Assembly: GCA_022575985.1 (NCBI GenBank)
Contig: JAKSXM010000137.1
Location: 23,516,001 to 23,580,000 of the forward strand
Length of the DNA: 64,000 nt
Direction: 5' to 3'
DNA from: Anagrus nilaparvatae
Taxonomy: Eukaryota > Arthropoda > Insecta > Hymenoptera > Mymaridae
The notes beneath the pieces are model-generated. The model was not told the DNA's origin and made no database searches. It worked only from the letters and a program-made list of their open reading frames with translations. The translations under genes and the position numbers were made by a program. Position 1 is the stretch's first letter. Each line of letters begins with the position of its first letter. Below, one piece after another: positions 49,221-63,569 of this stretch.

Positions 49221-50370
49221 AAGGCGAAAGCAATGTTAAATGCATCCAAAAATTTTATCAGCACTAGAATGGATGCACCTCAGTGAAACGTATGAATTTT
49301 TGGTCGCTGAAACCGATTTTGAAGGTTTCATTCATTTTCTGATAGCCAGCTTTGAGTAATGGACGCTATATAATAAAAAATCGGTAAAAAATTAGTAAGA
49401 TTGGTAATATCTTGAAAAAAATTGCTAATTGAGCCTATTTTTGGTACCCCAATAAGGTTTTCGGGGTCGCTGATCACGATTTTGAAGACAGATTTATAAA
49501 AACCAAAATGGCGGACTCAAAATGGCGTATTTCTAACCTCAGAAACGGCAATTGATGCTGTTCTAAGCATATTTACGTTATCTAATAAGTTTTTCGGACC
49601 AGTTATAACGTATAAAATAATTGAGGTCAGATTTTTAATAAATTGTTTGAATTAATTATTCTATATGATTTGAAGACACTTACAAGTAAATACTTTCATG
49701 TACCTTTAATTGTTAACTAAATCGTGATCACCGACCCCGAAAACTTATAATGCACCACGTTAAAATAACATTTATTGTCGATTTTGAGGTTAGGAATCCA
49801 CTATTTGAGCCCACTATTTATATTATTAAAAATCTGACCTCATAATCGTGATAACCGACCCCGAAAACTTAAAATGCAACGCGTTAAAATGCTTAAAATA
49901 GTATTTATAGACGATTTTGAGGTTAGGCATCCGCTATTTTTAGCCCGCTATTTTGAAAATTAAAAATATGACCTCAGAATCGTTATAACTGGTCCGAAAA
50001 ACTTATTAGACAACGTAAATATGCTTAGAACAGCATAAATCGCCGTTTCTGAGGTTAGAAATACGCCATTTTGAGTCCGCCATTTTGGTTTTTATAAATC
50101 TGTCTTCAAAATCGTGATCAGCGACCCCGAAAACCTTATTGGGGTACCAAAAATAGGCTCAATTAGCAATTTTTTTCAAGATATTACCAATCTTGCTAAT
50201 TTTTTACCGATTTTTTAGTATATAGCGTCCATTACTCAAAGCTGGCTATCAGAAAATGAATGAAACCTTCAAAATCGGTTTCAGCGACCAAAAATTCATA
50301 CGTTTCACTGAGGTGCATCCATTCTAGTGCTGATAAAATTTTTGGATGCATTTAATATTGCTAGCGCCTT
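49221..50370. mobile_element. 1.15 kb foldback element (giant palindrome)
   Basis: The ends AAGGCG at 49221 and CGCCTT at about 50370 open into arms of about 390 bp (49221-49630 and 49965-50370). The arms are near-perfect reverse complements: GCATCCAAAAATTTTATCAG, ATTTTTGGTCGCTGAAACCG, GGTTTTCGGGGTCGCTGATC and AAAATGGCGGACTCAAAATG all recur inverted. The ~330-bp centre holds two direct copies of an AACCGACCCCGAAAACTTA-type unit, which are relatives of an arm segment. No coding capacity or target duplication was seen. The near-identity of the arms suggests either a recent origin or gene conversion between them. Confidence 0.85.
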
Positions 50371-51298
50371 GTTTATATGTTGAAAACCCATATTTTTTAA
50401 TTTTTTAGAAAATCTCTTGAAGGGGGGATCACTTTCTAATACCCAAAAATTCAAAATCTTACGCGTATTCTTTCTTTTTAATTGCAGAAAGCGCGGGTAA
50501 ACGGCAGTAGAAGATTTTGACTTTTTGTGTATTTTCTAAACTACATTGCATGAAGAACTGAATTAAAAAAATTTTCTAATTAAATATATACTAAAGAAAA
50601 TGAATATTCAAACCAAATATTTAGATACTTGCATAAATTAGCATTTTAATTAACAACCAAAAGACTTTAAAATTAGAAAAAAAAGTTTTGTTAAGGCTAA
50701 AAGTACAAATAAATAATAAATAATAAATGAAAGCAGAGTAAATTTAAAATTATTTAGGTCAAAACATTTTGATTTTTATAAATGTAGGTATTAGAAAACT
50801 TTTCATTCAAGGTTCACCTAACAAACCATAAAATTTATAATGTGTACGTGTATACACTCGAAATATATAATTTTTGTACTCTAGATTTATATTAATACTA
50901 GAAAATAATAAAAATTACTATACAATTTTCTAAAAATACAGTCCTTTGAGTAAAATTAGAAAAAAAAATAGTTATGACCGAAAAATTTTGTATTTTCGAT
51001 CTAAATCTAAAGCCATGTAAAATTGCAAAACCGTATTTCATTCATATGTAAACTGTAATTTCTTATAAAGTCAACAAATGTATATAATTGATTATCAATA
51101 AATAAAAGCGTGTAAAATTAATATTTCACATTAAATTTATGTGTTTCTCTTTTTATTATTACTCAAGAATTACACAATTTATCAACACGTTTAGTTTAAT
51201 ATTTGTAAATATTTAATTTTTCATTAATATTGATGACAGAATGAAATTATATGAAATTTAAAATGAGCCAATAAATTTATTTGTTATAATTATACTTA
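50371..51298. other. AT-rich non-coding stretch
   Basis: No gene or clear repeat was recognised. Confidence 0.5.
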
Positions 51299-51302
51299 TT
51301 AA

Positions 51303-51505
51303 CCCATGAATGCCTTATCGACAATTCTTGGACCTATGAATGTTTCGGAATTCACCATTTTTTAGGGCTTGTTGGTTAAAACTAACTTTAGAAACGGAAA
51401 TAAGGACCCAAAAAACCTACTATAAGATGACAATTTTTAGTACAAAATATACATTGTTAGATCAAAATTCATTTGTCCAAGAATGGTCAACTAGGAACCA
51501 ATGAG
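51303..51505. mobile_element. 203-bp piggyBac-type MITE with TTAA target sites
   Basis: The left junction is TTAA|CCCATGAATGCC (TTAA at 51299-51302) and the right junction is its imperfect inverse, AACCAATGAG|TTAA (51506-51509). The inverted ends extend for about 37 bp to ATTCTTGGAC/GTCCAAGAAT. A TTAA duplication followed by a CCC-start terminus is the hallmark of piggyBac superfamily elements. The same type of terminus appears at about 13990-14025. Confidence 0.75.
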
Positions 51506-51509
51506 TTAA

Positions 51510-53405
51510 ATAAAATATAGTGAGTTTTAGGATTAATATTTGGTAGCATAATGAACCCTAAACCATTTTTAAAAAAAAGACTATGGGCTTCCCAAAAATC
51601 AAGCCAAATATATTTTTCAAAATGAGAATATACCCAAAAAATAAGTTAACTAAAATAACCACACCAGACAATATTTTGCATATTTTAATAATTACTAATA
51701 CACACATAAATAAACAAAAAATTTATCATCATTGTGTCTGCAAAAAACTTATTATCTTTTGTATATTATTTCATATTATTTATAGAGTCTGATGCGTGAG
51801 TAAAACAATATTTTATATTTTTTACATACAGTCACATAATAATAATAGTATAATACCCATAATAATTTAATTTTATTTTCTTTATATAAAATATAGTAGA
51901 ATCCTCTCTAGCGTTGTAAAAAATAAAATAATGACAAGAGAAAAAAGTAAAAAAATAGTTCGTATGCTACTAAATTATCATGTACGTTATTTTTTATTAT
52001 AAAAAAATATGATATACAAAATTATGTCATGAGTTTTATGATTTTTGTTTTTGTAGGGGAGGACTGGGTGTATTGGAGAACTCGAGATTTTTTGTTTTAA
52101 AATGTTGAAAAAGGGTTGCGAAATTTGGATTTTGAATATTATTAAATGCCTGAACGCTTCTAAGGCCATATCCTTTCTAGTCAAAGAAGCCAAAGATATT
52201 TCTAGGAGTCTCGTAAGGCGAAAGGCTCAACACAATCTGACAAACAGGCTAAAAAGATTTTAAGCTATTACATATAAATATACTGATAACTATGCAATTG
52301 TATAGAGGATAGACAAAAAGTTGTGCAAAAATTATGTCCTTTAATTATGTCTTGACGTCCCCTAAAAATATTTAAAAGAAAATCATGTCAAGTATCAAAT
52401 ATTCATAATAAAAAATTACTGCAATTCGTTTAAAAATAAAAAGGAACATAATAAAAAATTATATAATGCATCGATTATGATAATATAATTAAGTGTAATT
52501 CCCTATGGATTTAGTAATATTATGTGCTGAACTAAATATTTTATTATATAAAAGGCTGTTTCATTTTTTAATATTTTTAATTGAAAATAATAAAATATAT
52601 ATTACATGCTTTTATAAATTACAAAAAGGTCATTGTTTAAATAATGTGTTAGATTAGCCTCGACTTAACGTTAATTAATGTGAATTAACAATTTGCTTAA
52701 CAGTTTGTAAATACTTATTGACGTTTTTAAAAATTAGTTCATTTATATAAAAAAAATAAGATTTAATAATAAAATTTGGTTTTATTTTACATAAATTTTT
52801 TAAATTAGTATCCAAGCTAATATAGACAATAAAAAATAACATGCATGTAGACAGTATGCAAAACTAAATAATGCACTTGAATATTCAATTTGAAACAACG
52901 TGTTCTTATTTAAATATCTTTCAGATTTTTAGACTTAAAAAATTTCTTTTTATGTAAAAAAAATAAAATTCTTGCATATCAAAGAAACAAAAGCATAATC
53001 AAGCAGAATAAAATACGAAGCGAATAAAAATATGGAAATTTTATTTTTTAAAAGTCAAAAAATATTTTTTCAATTTTGTATATGTTTAACATCTAATTTT
53101 AATAAATAAATGAATTATTAATAAGTTTTCAACTTTTTCTCATAATTACATAGTCTTAAGAGCCTAAAATATTTTAATTGCAAATAAATAATATAAAGTT
53201 AAATGAAAATCATGTCTAAAGATAATTTACAAAAAAAAAATTTTTTTCTCGCAAATGAAATGAGTTTTTCGTAGTATATAATATGGTTAAATTTTAGCGA
53301 TTGGTGATTGATTAATTTAGTTTTTGTTGAAATTTTTCATTTTGTAGTTTCAGAAATTTTTGAATCGACTAATGTTCATTGGCTCATATATATAACACTA
53401 TCAAG
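51510..53405. other. AT-rich non-coding stretch
   Basis: Short open frames occur on both strands but none resembles a known protein. A GC-richer patch lies at about 52055-52260. Confidence 0.45.
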
Positions 53406-53407
53406 AA

Positions 53408-53585
53408 ATTTCTCTTGCGAGAAAAATTTTTCAGTTTTATTTAATAATACTGAAATGACAATTCTCTTGCGAGAAAAAATTTTCAGTTTTCTTTAATAAT
53501 ATGGAAATGACAATTCTCTTGCGAGAAAAATTTTTCAATTTTATTTAATAATACTAGAATGACAATTCTCTTGCGAGAAAAATAA
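53408..53585 (+). repeat. Tandem array with exact 52-bp period (about 3.3 copies)
   Basis: TCTCTTGCGAGA starts at 53411, 53463, 53515 and 53567, exactly 52 bp apart each time. Each unit contains the small palindrome TTCTC-TTGC-GAGAA followed by AAAATTTTTCAGTTTTATTT and AATAATACTGAAATGACAA, with a few substitutions between copies. It is a minisatellite with no coding role visible. Confidence 0.9.
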
Positions 53586-55387
53586 ATCAAATTGCATGAA
53601 AAATTTAATACCAAGATAAAATAAAACATACCATATGCAATGAATAAATCATTTTGAAATTGTCATTAAGATAGAAAATTATTCAATTTAAGATAATTGA
53701 AGTTTCATATACACGAAGAAAATAATTATCTTTCTTAGAAATAAAATATATCATTTATGTATTAAGATTCTGGGATAATAATAATACAAACTGCCATTAA
53801 GGTTTCTTTCTCAAGCACGTGCAGCCTCAATTAGATCACATACATTTAAAAAAATTGTCTAAATGAAGATCTTTGTTATTAAACTTCTTTTCTCCCAGCA
53901 TGAAAAATTAAAATAAGAAACTTCGCTATATCTTTTTATTGTTATAATTTTTCTTCTCTAACAACAATAATAATAATATTAAAGAATGCACTTCCAGTTT
54001 TAGAATAATAAATGCATTTTATGCTCTCTGTGTGTACGCGTTACAGTCATTGCACCAAATATGCATGCAGTTATATTTCCTTTTAGAAAAATTATTATTA
54101 TAACAAAAGATTTATAGTAATATTTAAGATAGGATATTACATATTTCTTTTTTTTTTAGAGCCTTTTATTATTTTTTATGACTGGGCATTTAAAATTAAT
54201 TTAAACTCTTTTAATATTATTATTGTTTGATATAAAAGTTTTATTATTTTATAAAAGCTTTTTTAATGTTACTTGATGTTTTATGTCTTATTTAAATGGT
54301 TGGGAATTCACCAAGAATTATTTATTTGGGATGGTTCAAAAAAAATATTTTTTTTGACTATTTTTAAAATTCTTGAGAATATCATGATTGATTCTCTTGT
54401 ATTTCTATAAAAAAAATTTTATTACACCAAAACTATTTTTGGATTTATTTTAACAACTTTCTATCTCACAGTGTGTATCATAAAAGTAAATAAACTCAAT
54501 AAACCCGTTATAATTTAGTATTAATAAACTAAAAAAATAAAATATTTAAGAAAGTTTATATATTCCTGTATGAAGATGATATTAAAATATTGAATATTAT
54601 GAGAGTTAAATATGAGAAGCAATTAGAAAAAATGTAATTTTGAAACTTAATGCTCGTTAAATTTATGCACATCATTAAATTTCAACATTTAGTACTATAG
54701 AAATCTAATAACTAAAATTTCTATTTTTTTTTATTATCTAAAAAAAATTTGTTAGTTTTAATTATTTGTTAAATGATAAAAAATATTTTATTAAAAAAAT
54801 ATCTGTTCTACTTTATGAATTTTGAAAAATTGTTTATTTTTTAAAGATTTTTTGTTCTAAATGGAAATAGGTCGTTTTAAATAATAATAAAAAAAAGTTT
54901 TTTCATAAAAAAAGTAAATAAATAAATAACAGAAGAAAAAATAGTATGTAAAGTTTCAGTATGTACCGTTTAAGAATAAATTCCTTTCACAAAAGAACGT
55001 CAAAAGATTGAAGATTTCTTGTATGCTTGGTCAATAAATATTTTTTAAATACAAAGTATTTTTTTTAATTATTTAAGATTAATTTCACTTTTTCTGTAAT
55101 TAACAAATAATTTTTTTGTAATTTAACAACTTTCAAACACACACACAAAAAGCACAGTAAATTAGCACTGAATAAATGAAAAAAGTAAAATTACGTGAGA
55201 TTATTAAAAAATGATTTTTTTATTTATTGTAATATCAGGACAATAAATATTGTTTTTATTTATAAAAAATATTTAAGTCAAGATTGAAAAAAAAACTCCG
55301 ATCTTAGCGAATGTTTAGCATTGACTGAAAAATTCTTTCATTGGAAGTTGATGGTTGGTTTTAAAAAGTATAAAAAAAATATACTTG

Positions 55388-55512
55388 ATGATCTCTCTTT
55401 CTCTCTACTACACAAAAACGTACGATTTTATTCCCTACTCTATTGCAATTTTACGCCTCTCTAACACACATTCACACAAATACTCTCTCTGTCTCTCTCT
55501 TAGCACACATAC
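55388..55512. repeat. CT/CA-rich simple-sequence tract
   Basis: Runs of TCTCTCTTTCTCTCT, ACACACATTCACACAAA and CTCTCTCTGTCTCTCTC lie close together. This is a simple-repeat cluster unlike its AT-rich surroundings. Confidence 0.7.
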
Positions 55513-58500
55513 ATTATTATAGGCTTTGTGTCGATACGCTCAAGTAATTTGAAAAAAAAATTTTATAAAAAAAAAAAACTTTGTAATACGTGATTTTATT
55601 GTTTTTTGACCCTTTTGCTTTTTAAAAGTTAATCTGAACTTCCCTTTTGGAATTTTTGTTCATTTTAGAAAGTAATATGTTTATTTTATATTTTTTATTA
55701 AATTGTAACGCATTTTTAGGTTCACAGATTTATCTCTCAAGTTTTATAAAAAATTTTTCTTAGAATTAAATTATTAAAATTTTTTTTTGCTAATTAAAAT
55801 ACATAAACACAAAAGAATTTTTAATTCAAGATCTCTATCAAACTAAAAAATATCTTATAGACTCCTAAAAAAAAATATGAACAAAAAATTAAGTAAATAA
55901 AAAATTCTACCTAAAATTGAATTAATTAAAAAATAGAATTTTAAAAAACTTTGTTATTTGAGTCATGCTTGGCTAATAAATAATCTTCAGCATAAAAAAG
56001 GCATTAAACAGATAATAATTTTGCTCTGAATAACTTAAAGATATAAAAAAAAAGAGTTAACAGTGTATAAAGCAAAAAGTTATTAATTAAGATATGTGTA
56101 GTAGTTAAGCAAGACGTATATGAATAATAATTGTTATTTATACTACCGTTAGGGCTGTAGTTTAATTTATGTAATATTTTAATTAATTAGATACCTAAAG
56201 TTTCATTCAATTTATATAATTTATGATAAAATTATTGATTTGTGTATTTTGTATGTGTTGGTTATTGATATTGGACCAAAATATTATATAATATGAAATT
56301 AGAAATGATTGACGTTAATTTGATCTCCAATGAATTTTACAAGTGTTCAATAATCAGAAATTTATCTTGCTTTATATAAAATTCTTACTTTTTAGTAATT
56401 TATTTTTAAACATTGTTTTTTTTTTTCTTAGATCTTCATCATCATTATACAACAAGAATCTTCAAATAAACTGACATTGAATTAGTGCCAACGCCAATAA
56501 CATGTTGTAACATTCTTAAATAACAATAAATTGGATGATAAATTTTTTTAATTTTTTATACCTTGTAATAATTTTTAATGCAAGTTCCTCATGTATTAGC
56601 ATATAGATTTTTATTCGTTTTCAATTATTATTTGAGAACATTGATCTTATTAAATTAAAAAAAATATTCAACATTTTGGTTTCTCAGAGAAATTTTTTTA
56701 GGTAAAATTTTGATTTCTGATTTTTTGGCATATAAGCACAAACAAACAAGCCCAATTTTCAATCAAAAGCAAAAAAAAATTCAAACATCTCATTCTAATT
56801 TAATTTTTAGGGTATTTCTATAATAACACACAACTCATTATGCAAAATCAAACAAGTTGTTGTAAAGCAATACTTTACTATTATATTATAATCCAAACAA
56901 TCATGTATTCAACTAATAATAATATATGCATTTTATAACATGCAATCTAATTTTATGTCTAGGATAAATAAATTAAGGGACGATTTTCATTAATATAAAT
57001 ATTTTCATGTGTTCTACTTTCGAAAGAGCTTTCATTGCAACTATCAAGGGTACGAAATACTAAAACTTTTAATAAGTAATATCTTATTTACATTCTTATG
57101 GATTTTTTTAGATAATGGATTTATCCAGTCAATATTTACTGAAAATTCTTAAAGTAAATGCCAGCATGATTTACTTTAAATTAAAAATTCCAAAAATATC
57201 AAAATTCAATAATTTTAATGGCTCGTGTCCAAACCTTCAATAAAATAATTATTTTATAACTTAAAAAATGCACTTTTTAAATAAATTAGAAAATTAATAA
57301 ATTTAATGTAATCATCAGTCAGGTTATTTTTTAAAAACTCGTATAATGAATTTGAACATGAATTCTTTTATATATAAATTATCATATATGTTACTTGCAT
57401 TATAACATTACGTTGCCTAAGGGGTCAAAGTACATGCAAAATTATATATATAAACTGAAGGTCACATTATAAATACTTGCGTGCAATCTTCAATGAATAA
57501 AAGCTTGTCATTAAAATATTTTCATTTCAGACATTGCAATCTGTACTAACCAAATGAAGTATTTTTAATGGATTTTATTAGATTTATTAAAACATCTCGA
57601 ATAGATCAATGTCAAATATATTTTATCAAATAAGAATTCAATATAAAAAATTATTTAATTAAACAATAAAATCATTTATTTGATATATAAAAAACTATAA
57701 ATTGATCCAATGTTTGAAATTGTTGTGAATTTAACTTTAATTGAGAGCAATAAATTAAATACATCCTGCTATGGTACTTCTTGACTATTTATAACTCTTT
57801 TTTTAATTTAAACTCTGTTGGGTCTGTAATTTATTAATTAATTGAAGAGATATTTATTTATAGAATCAATTTGGCTTCAATTTAAATTATTAGGTTTTTT
57901 TATGTTTTTTAAAGTTTAATGAACTTTTGTAAAATCTCAATTTATTGATATTCAATACTTTTTAGATAAATGATTATCAATATATATTTGTTTTTTTCTA
58001 TTGACGTATGCAATTTTAATATTTTGCACATTTTTTATTTTGTTTTTCATGAATAGATGAATTTTTTAGCTGCTTTTTTTATTATTCGTGTTTAATAAAA
58101 AACTGACAGCATTTACATGCATTTATTTATTTAAAACAAAAATAAAATTTTTTTATGAAGACTGATTGTTATTTTTTGATAAAAAATATATTTCCTGTAA
58201 AAAGGTGTATTGAAAAATTGGAAATTTTTGTATTTTAATGTAAATTTCTATCATAAAGGAAATAGGAAATATCTATTTTGATTAAAAACTACAAATTTCT
58301 GAATTTGACAGATAAGAGTAATAAAAAGATTTTTCAAAATCAATAAAAAATTTCTATTGACCTAAATTTAGAGATTTATGCAAATTTTCTGTAAAACTGT
58401 AATCTATTATTGGCCTAGTTTAATCGTTACAAACAAATTACACACATACAAAGACACTAAAATTTATTACAGATTTTTTTTACTTATTTATTGATTTCTT

Positions 58501-61500
58501 ACTAAATAACGTGAATTCAGTTCAAGTTCAATGGTGAAAAAAATATTTATTTATTTTTACTTGCATAATTATTATGTAAGTTTAGAAATTATTATGCTTA
58601 AAAATATGAAAATCCGTTATTTTATTACTTAAGTTGGTTTTTTTTTTCTTTGATTATGCGGTTCAATCGCGTTAATATTATAGTTAAAAAATGTTAATTT
58701 ATTTTTCAATATAAGAGATAATACGTGTGGTTACTCGAGTGGTTACGCATCAAAAAGCAAAAATATTTTGATTAATGATTATTGTGATTCATAAATTTCT
58801 GTCAGAAAATAATTAACGCAAATGTTACAGTTTCAAAAAAATTATTTCGTTTTTGCTCATTTTTATGGATTTTCGGAATTTCTCAATTCAACACCGAAGA
58901 AAATTTTTTTTTCATTGCGTGTGTGGTAACTTTCAGAGAGCCAAAATATTTTTTTAATAAATAAACCGGAAATTACATTTTTAAATAATACCACAGTAAA
59001 AATAATTCAAAAAAAAAATAATAATATCGTGTGTTTGTAAGAGAAAAGGATGTTTTGACATACACAATTTTAAAAATTAATATTTTATAAAAAAAATAAT
59101 GATAAGAAATTATATTATTAAAAAAAGTGTAATAATTACTTATTTATTTTGAATAAAAAGGAAAAGAAATTTCAAACTGTTTGTATCCTGTTAAGTACAT
59201 TTTATTAAGGAAATAATTATTTAATTTTTAATATTTTGTGGAAGTAAGTATTTAAAAAACTATTAATAGTAATAAGATTTTTAACATTGGTTTGAGTTTC
59301 TGCAATATCGTGACGTTAATCATATCAATTTTTAAAGATATGAACGGCGTAAAATATTTTTTTTAGTGTCCAGAAATCTCGTATGTATTACAATCTGCGG
59401 TATTATAGAGGAGAATTTTCGGCAAAATCTTGTCCAAGTATTAATTTTTGACAAAATAAGATTAAGTCGTAAAAAAAGTATCTCAGATCAGAATTTATCA
59501 ATTGGGGCCAAAACGTTATTTATCTGGCCCATTCTTACTTTTCTGGGTACGACAGGCTGCATGGTATTCACCTATATTTTGCAATCGAAAAAAACTATAA
59601 ATGCATATAAACTTTTGCATTCAGCAGTGCCAAAAATAAAAGTATTTTTGCACCATTAATTTTATAATTTTACTATTACGTTTACCACATTTTTTTCTCG
59701 AAAGAGAAATGAATTTATGTTCATTCTTATACGGTTCATGCTTAAGAAATGAATAGTATATTACGTCTAAAAATTAATAAATAATCGCCCAAATTGCAAA
59801 TATATTTCCTTTTGAGGTAAACTGTGGGTATAAACTGCGATTTAGGGAATTTTTTAAAACCCCAAGAGCAAGGGTTGTATTCAAGTTTTCTTCGTAAGTG
59901 ACGAAAAAAATACGTCATTTTAATCTGCGTACTGACCAGGAAATACGTGCTTTCTGTTCACTGACAAGAAAAATTAATTTATTTCAATGCTAAACGATGC
60001 ATTTTAAAAATCGCTTGAGTAGTTAAAATCTAAAATTAAAAAATTATTCTTTAATTTTTATTGAATAAATGTACGTATTATATTATGAAATTTCCTAGAA
60101 TTTTACTAGCAAGCATAAACTCCGAGATAAATTAAAATTACTGTTATTAAACAAATTGCTATATATGCAAAATTACTCATATTTTCTATGCTGTAAATTT
60201 AATCATGTTTTTTATTTATGTATCTGTACCAATTAAATATTTCACTCTAGAAAATATATTGCGTTAAAATTTGTCTACACTATCACTAAAACTGATTAAA
60301 AAAATGAAAAAAATCTTAATTTTCTTAAAAGAACAAAAATTTCACTTTTTTAATCATCAAATTACTCAGATGCATGCATGTATAGTTGCCATTTTTTTCA
60401 AACGAACGTACTTAACACGATTTTTTCACATCAAAAACTTTTATAAGTGTGAATGCAATTAGTGAGCATGCTTATAAGTACTTTCATATACTTTTCTGCT
60501 TTTATATTTTAAAATAAATGGATTTGGGAATTTTCCTGTACATGTATGAGTAATTTGTTTATACAAAAATTCCCCATTAAAAAATCTGTTTACTATGAGA
60601 TAATTGGTAATTCCCAGAAAATAATTTTTTGCGTCCACATCATTCAAAAAAAATATTTATCATCAATTACACAAGATAAACCATAAATTTTAAAAATAGA
60701 AAATTTAACAAATAAAAAATTTTTTTAAAATAATGAAATATTTTAGATGAAAGACCTTTCAAGCTAACTTTTTGAGTCTAATAAATGAGGTAATTAAAAA
60801 CAAAATCATAGAGTTATCAAAGGAAGGAAGAGATTCTTCATAAAAAAAAACACAGAGAAAAAGAAAGAGAAGGGTTTACACATAAAACTTGTAATACCGG
60901 TTTTTTTTTTTTAAAAAGCGTAGATTTTATCTTAAAAAGATTCGCAATAAAGAAAATATATATTATTTATATATATAAAAAAGAAAATTTTTATGAATAT
61001 ATGAAAGATGCATGTGTAAATGTAAATAAATATATTACAAGTGCATTATATGCATGATAATAACTAACACAAGTGAGAGGATAAAAAGCAATAATTTTAA
61101 TTTACACACTCTCTTTTTTATATTAAAAAAAACGTTTTTTTTACACTCTCACCTCAAGTTTTGTATCCACTTGTGGTTTTTCCATCAGCTTGAATTTTTA
61201 TTAATTTAATTGATTCTATCATCGTGATTTTATAGTTTGAATAATATTTTTCTAATTTTATTATAATCTATGAGCAATAAATTGTTGTTTTGCTTAGTGT
61301 AGTAGTTTTAATGTTATTTAAAAGTACTCTACGTTTATAAAAAGATTGCATTTTAATTGTAAATATAAAATCATCAATATAGGCTTTCAGCGACTTTCAC
61401 TAAGCAATTCATTTATTCGTTTGAGTATATTAGACTGGGTGTTGGTGATAAAATTTTGTTTAATTGGGGTTTTGAAATGGAAAAATTTATAAATAAGTTT

Positions 61501-62009
61501 CTGAAAATTTTTATAGCCCATGAACCGATTTTCTTAATTATCGTCATCAGTGAGATTTCGGTGGGGGGTGGGGAGACATTTACCCTCTGCAAATATTTTT
61601 GAATATAAAAATAAAACGTAAATTTATCATTTTATTTAAAAAAATTTTTGCCTACAAAATATGCGTCAAAAAGTTTCATTTTTAGGTCAGTCTAGCTCTT
61701 TGCAGTGACTTTAGTCTAAATTGAGATCTCTCAAATTGACAGTAAGCACTCATGAATTGAAACTGAAAAGTCCCAATAACCCCCCAGAAAAAAAAATTAA
61801 TGTCCAAGCCACTATACATAATATTAATACAAATAATAATATATATTTACAACTTGCATTTTTTAATCAATCATAAATACAATACGCAGTATAAAATTAT
61901 GCATTACCTGCAGTCTTTTTTTTCTTCTTTGTAATAAAAAAAAAATTAATAATTTTCATTTTTAATTCTTTAAATAATAAAACTAATAACTTATTTATGA
62001 TAAATTGTC

Positions 62010-62040
62010 ACGTTAATAATAATAATAATAATAATAATAA
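62010..62040 (+). repeat. (AAT)n microsatellite
   Basis: About ten consecutive AAT/TAA trinucleotides. Confidence 0.85.
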
Positions 62041-62455
62041 ATTGCATAAAAATCATTTTATTGAATATAAAGCGAGGTATAAAATTTTTTATTATAGAGA
62101 GAATTTTTCACTTTTCTTTTTTTTAATTTTATACTTGATTTGGTGCCATGTTTATAGCATTCTCGTATGATGTTTAATAAAAATTGATGATCCGAAAAAT
62201 TAAAAAAAATTTTTCTTTTATAGCTAATAAATGTTTATCTTTGTTGAAGAATAAGCTTCTAGTTTATATTATTTTTCACTCAAATAAAATTACTAGAAAT
62301 CAATCAATGAAAAGTTCAGCAGAATTTTATTAGTTTTCTGATTTTTACAATTAGTTTTTGTAAAATAAAACCCAATATTGTTAGGAAAATTAATATTAAC
62401 TCTGAAAATATATATTTTTAGCCATTCATTTATCACGATACGTTAAAATTTGGTT

Positions 62456-62690
62456 ATATATTTTTTTATACCAATTCAAATGGTTTTATGCGTATAAAGC
62501 CAAAATTTCTAAAAATAAAAAAATTTTTAAACTCATTTAAGTCCATTTATATTAGATTTTTTGGGCTCTCTGACCCGGTAAACCACATTGATTTAAGTTT
62601 TTCATTGTTTCAGACCTTTTTCGGTACCAAAAGACAAAAAATTTGAAGAAAAAAAAAATTCTTTCCATATATACCCTCTATTTATTATTA
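62456..62690 (-). repeat. Inverted single relative of the 22-23 kb repeat unit
   Basis: Read on the - strand this gives TTTTTTGTCTTTTGGTACCG, GGTCTGAAACAATG, ATGTGGTTTACCGGGTCAGA and GAGTTTAAAAATTTTT. That is the same order as in the ~312-bp units at 22270-23460. It shows that the unit is dispersed and not only a local tandem repeat. Confidence 0.85.
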
Positions 62691-63538
62691 AATTTTTCCA
62701 CTAAAAAAATCTGCTTGCCTCATTTCTTTCTGATTATCAAAATTTTTAAAATACGATTGCTGTTTAGAAAAAAATCAAAAAACTTCTGTAACTAACTTTA
62801 TAACAGTAAAAACTTTTCCCAAAGTAGAAACCTATTTTATTTTCTTTTTAATTATTAACTATTGAAAAAGTTATTTAAATTAATTTACATAGCTTTTGAT
62901 CTCGATTTTGATTACAAGATATATAAAATTACCAGATTAAAATTATATACCACTGATATTTCATTTAATTTAGTTAGAGGAAGCTACATTTTATTTTTTA
63001 CATACTCTTTGATATACCAAATGTGTTACGTGATTGCATAAACATGAACTAAAGTTATACGTTTTTTGAATCTTTTATTTATAAATAAACGTATAGTAGA
63101 GTGGTATTAAGTGCTAAATAAATACAGTTTTTTGGTCCCATAATCATCAAAAAGTCCTTTATTAGGTAAATTTGCATATATTATTCATTACTTTCAGTCA
63201 AAAAGTTCAATTTTAGATAATTACTTTAATTACAAACGTTTTTGTGGACGCGATCTTTTTGGTCATTTTTGGCTCTGTGCCCTAATTCTGCAAACAAACC
63301 ACATTTATACCCACCAAGCTACCTTTTTTTAGATATTGCAATAAAAACAGACAGTAATATCGATTAAAGTTTGATATAACCTGGATAAAGTTAGATAACC
63401 AAGACCTGAGTCCTGTGAAAAGTTCCTTTAACTATGTCAGCATCGTTGAATGGTGACTTTATTTAGTAAAAAGCTTTAAACGCCCAAAGGGATGAAAAAA
63501 TCGATTTCTTCAAAGTAAGTACCATCTTAATATATATA

Positions 63539-63569
<31 letters not shown>

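Larger units (their letters stand above)
53590..62455. other. Long AT-rich non-coding stretch
   Basis: Nearly 9 kb without recognised coding exons, RNA genes or transposon ends. Noted within it: a CT/CA-rich microsatellite-like tract at about 55388-55512, an (AAT)n run at about 62010-62040, and a 290-nt open frame at 59366-59659 judged non-genic. It may be upstream intronic sequence of the Rabin8-like gene or true intergenic DNA. Confidence 0.45.

Noticed and set aside
53408..53585. CRISPR-like repeat-spacer pattern
   Set aside because: The whole 52-bp unit repeats, so there are no unique spacers, and the context is eukaryotic.
59366..59659. 97-codon + strand open frame
   Set aside because: It lacks an ATG at its 5' end, has no family signature and no splice context. 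It may be a repeat remnant.
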